Under the pieces are notes generated by a model that saw nothing but the letters and a program-made list of their open reading frames with translations, did no database searches and was not told the DNA's origin. A DNA stretch of 41,025 nucleotides, from assembly GCA_031291575.1 (NCBI GenBank), contig JARLIT010000166.1:1-41025 (forward strand), written 5' to 3'. This document shows, piece after piece, positions 34,153 through 41,025 of the stretch (within the stretch, counting starts at the first letter, position 1; the number at the start of each line of letters is the position of its first letter). The position numbers were made by a program, and so were the translations under genes. The stretch comes from Ancalomicrobiaceae bacterium. Its GTDB lineage: Bacteria > Pseudomonadota > Alphaproteobacteria > Rhizobiales > Ancalomicrobiaceae.

Positions 34153-35235
34153 TCAGGTCCGAGCCGAGCTCGACAGACGGTAACGGTCGAGGGCGACGGC
34201 GCCGATAATGACGAGGCCCTTGATGATGAATTGCCAGATGTCGGAAATGCCGATCAGGACGAGGCCGTTCGACAGAACCGCGATGATCAGCGCGCCGATC
34301 AGCGTTCCCCAGATCGAGCCGATGCCGCCGACGAAGGACGTGCCGCCCAGGATGACGGCGGCGATGGCGTCGAGTTCGTAGGACTGGCCGAGCTGCAAGC
34401 CGTTGGCGGCATAGAGCCGGGCCGCCTGCATCACGGCGCCGAGACCGGCCAGAGCGCCGGAAGCGCCATAGACGAACAACAGGACGAGGGGCACCTTGAT
34501 GCCGGACAGCCGCGCTGCATCCTCATTGCCGCCGACGGCGTAGATGTGGACACCGAGCACGGTACGGCGCAGCACGAACCAGGAGGCGAGAATCACCGCG
34601 AAGGCGATGATCACCAGCCATGGCACGCCGTACACGGCGCCATTGCCGATGATGGCGAACTGCAGGTCCGCATTGAACACCGTCTTGTCGTCACCGATCA
34701 GTCGGGCGACGCCGCGCACGGCAGTCAGGGCGCCAAGGGTGACGATGAATGGCGGCAATCTCAGGTAGGCAACGAGCGCGCCGTTAGCCATTCCGAACAC
34801 CAGACCGAAAATGACGGCCGTCGGTATGGCCAGCCACCAGAGGTCGGCGACGTTGGAGACGATCAGCGCCACCATCGCTGAGGCGGCCAGGATCGAGCCG
34901 ACGGACAGGTCGATGCCGCCCGTCAGAATGACGAACGTCATGCCGGCGGCCAGCACCATGTTGACGGCCGCTTGCTGGGCGACGATCGACAGATTTTGCC
35001 CGGAGGCGAAGCGGCCGGAGATGACAACGTCCCAGAAGTGGCCATTCATCACCTGGTTGATCGCCTCGCCCCAGCTGCCCGCTGCGTTGACGATCGACAG
35101 TACCTCGAATAGCAGGCATAGCAGAATCAGGATCGGTGCCATGCCGACCGTTCTGACGATGGACTGGAACCTGACGCGACTGCCCGGCCCTTTCTGAGGA
35201 CTGGTGGCCGGCGAGGTTTCGGCTTTCTGGATCAT
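34153..35235 (-). CDS. Sugar ABC transporter, permease (RbsC-type)
   Basis: This inner-membrane permease has 360 residues and about eight to ten helices. It shows the RbsC-family stretches MVLAAGMTFVILTGGIDLSVGS, LPPFIVTLGALTAVRG, VLGVHIYAVGGNEDAARLSG, and ELDAIAAVILGGTSFVGGIG near the C-terminus. The N-terminal 30 residues are polar and cytoplasmic. A periplasmic insertion, MNGHFWDVVISGRFASGQ-like, follows the first helix. The ATG at 35235 follows GGAG at 8 bases. It lies 74 bp after the ATPase gene. Confidence 0.94.
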   Translation of the reverse strand: MIQKAETSPATSPQKGPGSRVRFQSIVRTVGMAPILILLCLLFEVLSIVNAAGSWGEAINQVMNGHFWDVVISGRFASGQNLSIVAQQAAVNMVLAAGMTFVILTGGIDLSVGSILAASAMVALIVSNVADLWWLAIPTAVIFGLVFGMANGALVAYLRLPPFIVTLGALTAVRGVARLIGDDKTVFNADLQFAIIGNGAVYGVPWLVIIAFAVILASWFVLRRTVLGVHIYAVGGNEDAARLSGIKVPLVLLFVYGASGALAGLGAVMQAARLYAANGLQLGQSYELDAIAAVILGGTSFVGGIGSIWGTLIGALIIAVLSNGLVLIGISDIWQFIIKGLVIIGAVALDRYRLSSSART

Positions 35236-35309
35236 ATCGGCTACTCCAAAAGAGCTTAGGCGTTGCCCGCAGTATGAAGCGTGACGCCAAGGGCGGGCCG
35301 CGATGACCG

Positions 35310-36851
35310 TCAGGCGGCAGTGGTAATTCTGGCGCCGGTGGCGAGTTCCATGATCGATTCCTGGGTGATCGGCTGCTGGGCCGAGCCGTCGAGCTCGCCG
35401 GCGACAATGCCGTCGCGCATCACCACGACGCGGTCGGAGATGCCGACCACCTCCGGCAGTTCCGACGAAATCACCAGGATGGCGACGCCCCGGGCGGCAA
35501 GCTCGTCGATCAGGCGGTAAATCTCGGACTTGGCGCCGATGTCGACACCGCGCGTGGGTTCGTCGAGGAGAAGGACACGCGGCGCTGTTTCGAGAAGGCG
35601 TGACAGCAGAACCTTCTGCTGGTTGCCGCCCGACAGCGTGCCCACCTCGACGTGCGGGCCGGCGACCCGGATCTTCAGGACGTCGATCGCTGCCGTCGCC
35701 CGGCGGGCGGCGGAGGCGAGATCGAGTACGCCACCCCTGCTGGCATCGCGACCGAAGACGGCGAGATTGATGTTGTCATGCACGCTCATGTCGAGGAACA
35801 GGCCCTGCGCCTTGCGGTCCTCGGTCAGGTAGGCGACGCCAGTCGACAGCGCCGCTTGCGGGCTGTGCAGCTCCACCCGCTGGCCCTCGAGCCAGAGTTC
35901 GCCGGTCAGGCGCTTGTCCGCGCCAAACACGAGACGAGCGAGTTCGGTGCGCCCCGAGCCAACCAGCCCGGCGAGTGCGACGACTTCGCCGGCACGGACA
36001 GTGAGCGACACATTCTTCACCCGGCGGCCGTCGGAGAAATCCTTGACCTCCAGCATCAGCGCACCGGTCTTGTGATGCTCGCCCTGGGCTTTCTTGTAGA
36101 AGCCGGAAATGTCGCGGCCGACCATCATCTTGACCAGCCGCTCGGCGGAGAGCTCGTCGCGGGTAAGCGTCCCGACGTAGCCGCCGTCGCGCAGCACTGA
36201 GACGCGATCGGCCAGTTCGTAGACCTCGTTCATGCGGTGGCTGATGTAGATGATCGCCATGCCCTCCGCCTTCAACTGGCGGACGAGCGAGAACAGCCGG
36301 TCGGTTTCGCGCGACGACAGTGCCGTCGTCGGCTCGTCCATCACCAGGATGCGGGCGTTGGCATGCACGGCGCGGGCGATCTCGACGAGCTGGCGTTCGG
36401 CGATCGACAGGTCGGAGACGAGCGTCTTCGGCCCGAAGTCGGCACCGAGCCGTTCCAGGACGGGCGAGGAATCGCGCTCCATCGTGGCGCGATCGATGAA
36501 GCCGCTCTTCGACAGTTCGCGGCCGAGATGGATGTTCTCGGCGACCGTCAGGTTGGGCGACAGCGACAGTTCCTGATAGATCACGGCAATGCCGAGGCGC
36601 TTGGCGGAAAGCGGATCGTCGATCGTCACCGGCTTGCCAGCGATGCGGATCTCGCCGCCGGGATCGGCCCGATAAGCGCCCGACAGGATTTTCATCAGCG
36701 TCGATTTTCCGGCGCCGTTCTCGCCCATCAATGCGTGGATCTCGCCCGACCATGCGGTCAGTTCGACACCGGTCAACGCTTTGACCGAAAAGAATGTCTT
36801 GCGGATATCGCGCATTTCGAGGATGGGGGCGGAGTGAACCGTCGATACCAT
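35310..36851 (-). CDS. Sugar ABC transporter, ATP-binding protein (RbsA-type)
   Basis: This tandem ATPase has 513 residues and two nucleotide-binding domains. The first has GENGAGKST (43-51), [17 protein letters not shown] and [11 protein letters not shown]. The second has the degenerate P-loop [23 protein letters not shown] and [15 protein letters not shown]. The ATG at 36851 is preceded by AGGAGG, which overlaps the TAG stop of the ROK gene 10 bp upstream, so reinitiation between the two is likely. The arrangement and length match ribose and related sugar importers. Confidence 0.95.
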   Translation of the reverse strand: MVSTVHSAPILEMRDIRKTFFSVKALTGVELTAWSGEIHALMGENGAGKSTLMKILSGAYRADPGGEIRIAGKPVTIDDPLSAKRLGIAVIYQELSLSPNLTVAENIHLGRELSKSGFIDRATMERDSSPVLERLGADFGPKTLVSDLSIAERQLVEIARAVHANARILVMDEPTTALSSRETDRLFSLVRQLKAEGMAIIYISHRMNEVYELADRVSVLRDGGYVGTLTRDELSAERLVKMMVGRDISGFYKKAQGEHHKTGALMLEVKDFSDGRRVKNVSLTVRAGEVVALAGLVGSGRTELARLVFGADKRLTGELWLEGQRVELHSPQAALSTGVAYLTEDRKAQGLFLDMSVHDNINLAVFGRDASRGGVLDLASAARRATAAIDVLKIRVAGPHVEVGTLSGGNQQKVLLSRLLETAPRVLLLDEPTRGVDIGAKSEIYRLIDELAARGVAILVISSELPEVVGISDRVVVMRDGIVAGELDGSAQQPITQESIMELATGARITTAA

Positions 36852-36861
36852 GCCGCGCCTC

Positions 36862-38160
36862 CTAGCGTACGTCCGAGTGGGTTTCGCCGGCGGGACGAGC
36901 CCGCTCCTTGCGCACGCTCACGTGCTGCCCGGTCAAGATGTCGGCGTCCGGCGAGAAATTCAGGTGGAAGGGCAGGGTGGCGGCGCCGACCGCGGCCGCA
37001 TCCTCGCCGAAATGGCCGAGCAGCACCGTCGGCGGCGGCCGAACTTCCGGCGCCTCGTCGCCCATTCGGCCGGCCAGGCGTCCGGCGAGCCGTTCGAGAA
37101 TAGCGACGGGCAGGTCGCCGTCGATGACCACGGCGGGCAGATCGAGGAGCGCCGCGGCGGCCAATACAGCGCCGGTCAGGGCCTCGACCGCATCGTCGAG
37201 CCATTCGTCAAGCGCTTCAGGGGCGGACGCGGCGGCGGCGCCAAGGTCCGCCAGTCCCTGCACCGCGACACCGCGCCAGCGCAGGTGCCGAATGAGCGAA
37301 TTGACGGACGCGCGGGACAGCAGGAGGTCCCACGTATGGCTCATCGGCGGCGCCGATCTGAGGCGGGAGCTGGCGACGGGCATCATGCCGATGTCGCCGG
37401 CGTTGCCGCGCGGGCCGCGCAAATAGCGCCCGTCCACCACCACGCCACCGCCGATAGCCGCGGAGACGAAGACATAGAGGAAGTCGTTGTGCGAGCGGCC
37501 GTGGCCATAGAAGAGTTCGGCGACGGTGGCGGCGGTGCCGTCGTTCTCGGCGACGACGTCGAGGCCGGAAACCGAGCGGATGGCGCCCGCGATGTCGAAA
37601 CCATCCCAGCACCCGTAGGTCTCGGAGGAGAGCGACAGTTTATCCAGCCAGGCGCCGAGATCGTAGGGCGCGGCGACGCCGATGCCGACGAGGCGGTCGC
37701 GCCGGTCGGCCGGAACGACATCGGCAACATGGGCGATGTCGCTCGCCAGGATTTCGATGGTGCGTTCGGGAGACGGCAAGTCGAGCGTGTGCAGGCGACG
37801 GGCGCGTGGTTTGCCGGCAAAATCCACCAGCACGGTCTCGAGCGCGACGCGGTCGATCCGGACGCCGATGGCGTAGGCGCCTTCCGGGTCGAGTGCCAGC
37901 ATGGTTGCCGGCTGGCCGCGGCCGCCGGACCGCTTCTTGCCGAGCGAACGCACCATGCCGGCCCGTTCGAGCGCCTGCACGATCACTCCGGCTGCATTTG
38001 TGGTAAGCGAGGCGAGACGAGCCAATTCGGCCTTGGAAGCCTGCTCCTTGCGGCGCAGTTCCATCAGGATGACCCGGTCATTGAAGCGGCGCACCAGTCC
38101 CGAATTGGACCCCTGGCCGGGACCAATCGATGCGTGTGCCGCCGACACGGTGTCGGCCAC
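36862..38160 (-). CDS. ROK family transcriptional regulator
   Basis: This 432-residue protein has an N-terminal winged helix ([39 protein letters not shown]) followed by a ROK sugar-binding domain with [22 protein letters not shown] and [22 protein letters not shown]. The cysteine cluster CxCGxxGC that binds zinc in most ROK members is absent. The start is a GTG at 38160 with GGGAGAG upstream. It is the first gene of the six-gene sugar operon. A 19-bp near-palindrome 106 bases upstream is a likely autoregulatory site. The effector is probably the imported sugar or its phosphate. Confidence 0.92.
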   Translation of the reverse strand: MADTVSAAHASIGPGQGSNSGLVRRFNDRVILMELRRKEQASKAELARLASLTTNAAGVIVQALERAGMVRSLGKKRSGGRGQPATMLALDPEGAYAIGVRIDRVALETVLVDFAGKPRARRLHTLDLPSPERTIEILASDIAHVADVVPADRRDRLVGIGVAAPYDLGAWLDKLSLSSETYGCWDGFDIAGAIRSVSGLDVVAENDGTAATVAELFYGHGRSHNDFLYVFVSAAIGGGVVVDGRYLRGPRGNAGDIGMMPVASSRLRSAPPMSHTWDLLLSRASVNSLIRHLRWRGVAVQGLADLGAAAASAPEALDEWLDDAVEALTGAVLAAAALLDLPAVVIDGDLPVAILERLAGRLAGRMGDEAPEVRPPPTVLLGHFGEDAAAVGAATLPFHLNFSPDADILTGQHVSVRKERARPAGETHSDVR

Positions 38161-38265
38161 GAGCGCTCTCCCTCTCGACGCATCTATCTGTCGGCCGGAT
38201 CGCCCTTAGCGTGCCGGCCGGGTGGAGATGGGAAGGTCCCTCTCCGTTGTGCGTCGGCATCTTTT

Positions 38266-38284
38266 TTAATTCATGATGATTTAA
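38266..38284 (-). promoter_or_regulatory. Near-perfect AT-rich palindrome, candidate ROK operator
   Basis: On the minus strand TTAAATCATCATGAATTAA has 9-base arms that match in eight of nine pairs around a central C. It sits in a locally AT-rich patch 106-124 bases upstream of the ROK GTG start, where a repressor site for the operon would be expected. Confidence 0.55.
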
Positions 38285-39337
38285 TCCGCAAGAGGGGGTG
38301 AGCTCGGGCCGGCGCGGGTGCGACGATATGGCCAGAACGTGCCCGGGGCGCGATGCCGAAGGCGGATTCGGGCGGGAAGGGCCGGCCGGCCGGCGGTTGC
38401 AGGCGTCGCGGCTATCTGCATAACTATATGAATTATAAAATGCTATTGGCCATCCAGGACGACCGAGGCCGACACCGCCCGGTTGGCGGGCTAGATTTCC
38501 TCGACAAACGGGCGGGACGATCGGACGCTCATTGGATCTGTTGGGATTTTGCGCAAAATCCACGCGTTTGCCGGAAACGGGTCGGCATTCGGCGCTGACA
38601 TCCCACCGCGGACTCGACAAATACGTGCGTAGTTCTGTGTACAGGCGCAGAACCGAGAGGAAGACGGACGCGCGGCCGAGGCTTTTGGCAAATATACAAA
38701 TATAATCATGTGTTTGTTGCGCTCAGACGTCGGCGGGCGCGTCGAGCGTCTTGGCAGCCGCGAGGAGGCATGAACCAGGCATCGAGCGAGACCACCATGT
38801 ATGGCGATGGTTTTGCCGGCTGGGTTGGCGGCTGGTCACTGCCACGCGCCATCATCGCGCGAGGCGCCGCCGTCTGGCAGTTGACGCCGGCAAAGCAGGT
38901 CTGCTCAACCGCTGCCACTGGACGCCGCCGCTATCCGCCTTTGGCGGGGCTGCCTGGTGCGACAACGTCGCCTGTGGCGCGCGCGAAGCGGGCTGGTGCG
39001 CCGGAACCTGCCGGGCGCCGATGCTGGCGCCGCTCTCGGCCCCGGATGTTCACCTCGTCGCGTTGGGCGTGAGCTCGGCAATCAGGCTCTGGGAGCACCT
39101 GCCGCCGACGTGTGGAGTATCGCTCCCCAAATCGTTTCGGAATTGTCGCCGGACTGTTGCGCCCCGTCGCTGTTAACCGCAGTTGCGAACCCGATTCCGA
39201 CACGCGATCACGCCACCTTGACGCCTGCTACACTGGCCAGCATTCTGCCGCGGGGGGCGTTTATTCATCTCCACATTGTGCTTGAACTTCGTGATGAATA
39301 GTGCTCGCGCGTATAGATTTGGTTAGGGAGCCACCAA
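38285..39337. other. One-kilobase region without a convincing gene
   Basis: Open frames occur on both strands (for example around 38751-39176 plus and 38706-38918 minus) but they have Arg/Ala-biased composition, no family motifs and poor ribosome sites. AT-rich patches around 38419-38450 and 38690-38710 stand out against the GC-rich background and could be promoters or relics. The last part should carry the promoter of the acidic-protein gene at 39338. Confidence 0.4.
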
Positions 39338-41025
39338 ATGCACGATAAGATATTGGCGACGCTTGAAGCGCTGCGATACGATATACGGGAGGAACTGAAG
39401 AAGTCGCCCCTGTTTCAATCTTTGATCGCACTTGAGCGGTCGATTGCAGAAATTCGAATTGCTTATGGAGAGGCTTCCGGAGACCCGCTGGCCGCGTTGA
39501 CGGATAGCGCGGAAATCAACCGTATCGTGACGTCGGCCGGCTTCGGCCCGAGCTTCGCCACAGCAGCCGAGACTGCCGAGAAGGCAGGCAAGAAAAAGAA
39601 GAAAAAGAAGAAGCGGAAGATCGATAGCGGCGATGTCGACGTCGTGGTCGCCGAGACGATCGTGACGGCGGTCGAGGACGTCGAGCCGGATCATGCGGGC
39701 TCCGTGTCGACGACCAGCGAGACGGTTGAGGTCGAATTTGGCCGTACAGCTGACGGCGGCCATACGGTTGGCGGCGCTGAAGCGGGGGGCCTCGGCACTG
39801 TCGCGGCGGTGTCCGCCGCTGCGCTCGTGGCGGCGGGGATCGCCGGTCTCGCAGCTTCCGTCGGCAGGTCATCGGTGCATGACGTGGAAACCCGGGAATC
39901 GGAAACCGTTCTGGTCGAAATCGACGAGGAAATCGATGTGGTGGACGAGGTCGACCTCGAGGAGGTGACCGAGTCCACGGACGCGGAAGTCGAATCCGAC
40001 GACGAGGAGGAATCGGACGAAGAGGCCGAGGACTCGGAAGAAGACGAAGAAGAGGACTCGGACGCTGACGATGATGTCGACGACGAGGAGGAGTCCGAAG
40101 AAGGCGACGACGAGGACGAGGATTCGGAAGGCGAGGATGACGCCGACGACGTGGAGGATGGCGACGAATCCGACGAAGGCGATGATGCGGACGAGGACTC
40201 GGACGCTGACGACGACGAGGAAGACGACGAGGAGGACAGCGACGAGTCTGACGAAGGTGGCGACGCGGACGAGGACTCGGACGCTGACGACGACGAGGAA
40301 GACGACGGGGAAGACGACAGCGACGGGTCCGACGAAGGTGACGATGCCGATGAGGATTCGGACGCTGACGATGACGACGGCGACGAGTCCGACGACGGAG
40401 ACGACGACGAGGGCGGCGAGTCCGACGAAGGCGAGGATGACGCCGACGACTCGGAGGAGAGCAGCGATGCCGACGCCGACGTAGAGGACGACGCTGGCGA
40501 AGACGCTGCGGACGAAGGGGATGTCGGTGACGATGCGTCGGACGGCGAGGACGAGGAGTCCGACGCCGATACCGGCGAAGCCGATGACGTCGCGGAGATC
40601 TCCGACGAAGGCGGTGACGTCGAAGACGGCAGCGAGGAGCCGGTCGACGCCGAAGACACTGACGGCGAACCGGACGACGGAACGGATGAGGTCGAGGCGG
40701 AGAGCGAAGCGGAGCTAGACTCCTCCGACGCCGCCGAAGCCTCTCCTGAAGTCGACGAATACGAGGCAGAAATGGCAGCGCGTGAGGCGGAGGCCATCGC
40801 CCACGCCGAAGCGCACGCGCAGTTCCTGCAAGAATCCGTGTCCGACGGACCCGCGGAAGCGGAATCAGCCGAGATCGACGAACTCGAAGCCATGACTGAG
40901 ACGGACGTTGTCGAGACCGATGAGGTGGTCGAGACCGAGGCCGACGAGACGATCACCGAAACCGACGAAGTCGAAGTCGTGGCGGAGACCGACGTTGTCG
41001 AGACCGATGAGGTGGTCGAGACCGA
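39338..41025 (+). CDS. Extremely acidic Asp/Glu/Ser-rich repeat protein, 3' end outside window
   Basis: The frame is open for 562 codons from the ATG at 39338 to the last base with no stop. AGGGAG lies 8 bases before the ATG. Residues 1-47 look helical (MHDKILATLEALRYDIREEL). Residues 85-94 are eight Lys, Arg, Lys. Residues 149-176 are an Ala/Gly/Val stretch (GTVAAVSAAALVAAGIAGLA) that could be a weak membrane or buried helix. From about 185 on, most residues are Asp, Glu or Ser, with EDSDADDD four times and later VVETDEVVET repeats. No signal peptide is seen. The antisense strand shows a long open serine-rich frame that is only its shadow. I do not recognise a family; metal binding, a surface role or nucleic-acid mimicry would all be guesses. 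Confidence 0.85.
   Translation, partial: MHDKILATLEALRYDIREELKKSPLFQSLIALERSIAEIRIAYGEASGDPLAALTDSAEINRIVTSAGFGPSFATAAETAEKAGKKKKKKKKRKIDSGDVDVVVAETIVTAVEDVEPDHAGSVSTTSETVEVEFGRTADGGHTVGGAEAGGLGTVAAVSAAALVAAGIAGLAASVGRSSVHDVETRESETVLVEIDEEIDVVDEVDLEEVTESTDAEVESDDEEESDEEAEDSEEDEEEDSDADDDVDDEEESEEGDDEDEDSEGEDDADDVEDGDESDEGDDADEDSDADDDEEDDEEDSDESDEGGDADEDSDADDDEEDDGEDDSDGSDEGDDADEDSDADDDDGDESDDGDDDEGGESDEGEDDADDSEESSDADADVEDDAGEDAADEGDVGDDASDGEDEESDADTGEADDVAEISDEGGDVEDGSEEPVDAEDTDGEPDDGTDEVEAESEAELDSSDAAEASPEVDEYEAEMAAREAEAIAHAEAHAQFLQESVSDGPAEAESAEIDELEAMTETDVVETDEVVETEADETITETDEVEVVAETDVVETDEVVET
40187..40307 (+). repeat. 43-bp direct repeat inside the acidic-protein gene
   Basis: Bases 40187-40229 recur exactly at 40265-40307, a period of 78 bases (26 codons). 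A diverged third copy begins near 40346 after 81 bases. Both periods keep the frame and encode ADEDSDADDD-type units. Confidence 0.85.
40904..41025 (+). repeat. 35-bp direct repeat at the window end, inside the acidic-protein gene
   Basis: Bases 40904-40938 are identical to 40991-41025, a period of 87 bases (29 codons), encoding DVVETDEVVETD/E. The second copy is cut by the window end, so more copies may follow. Confidence 0.85.

Noticed and set aside
38751-39176. Plus-strand 141-codon frame upstream of the acidic gene
   Set aside because: Arg/Ala/Cys-rich, no ribosome site and no motif; two other frames overlap it with equal lack of support.
39691-40956. Long minus-strand open frame encoding a Ser/Ala-rich protein
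   Set aside because: It is the antisense of the acidic-protein gene: GAC/GAG/GAA/TCG codons read backwards give TCG, GTC, CTC and TTC. It lacks a ribosome site and the plus frame has a better start.

Overview
The window is GC-rich, gene-dense DNA that looks like an alphaproteobacterial chromosome, most likely Hyphomicrobiales (Rhizobiales). The evidence is an opgGH glucan operon, an rlpA-dac-tmk cluster, a CtrA-type TTAA-N7-TTAA box, class II xylose isomerase beside a XylFGH importer, and intergenic palindromic repeats of the rhizobial type. I cannot name the genus from sequence alone. I see no phage, transposase, CRISPR array, rRNA or tRNA.

Layout. 1-301: tail of a KamA/EpmB-type radical SAM protein, followed by three copies of an 83-91 bp hairpin repeat. 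637-4421 (minus): opgG-opgH for osmoregulated periplasmic glucans. 5145-6806: a small exported protein, coaD and a periplasmic cyclophilin. 7043-11325 (minus): a four-gene ABC importer (binding protein, two permeases, ATPase) with tandem 11-bp-period heptamers resembling a Pho box upstream. 11690-15471 (minus): ferredoxin-NADP reductase, an orphan TAXI-type binding protein, a bacterial PH-domain membrane protein and a fumarylacetoacetase-fold enzyme. 15604-19407 (minus): rlpA, a D-Ala-D-Ala carboxypeptidase and tmk, with a CtrA-like box upstream of rlpA. 19765-21157 (minus): a MarR regulator overlapping an unrecognised 311-residue protein.

21812-38160 is a 16-kb sugar-uptake block made of two units. 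The first is xylose use: xylFGH on the plus strand faces xylR-xylB-xylA on the minus strand, and both promoter regions share a 16-bp identical element. The second is a six-gene minus-strand operon: ROK repressor, ribose-type ATPase, permease, binding protein, class I aldolase-like protein and PfkB kinase. It reads as a self-contained import, phosphorylation and cleavage route for a sugar I cannot identify.

38285-39337 holds no convincing gene. At 39338 a reading frame opens and runs off the window end without a stop. It has a short helical N-terminus, a lysine cluster, an Ala/Gly-rich hydrophobic stretch and then hundreds of Asp/Glu/Ser residues with internal DNA repeats. It is the least explained gene here.
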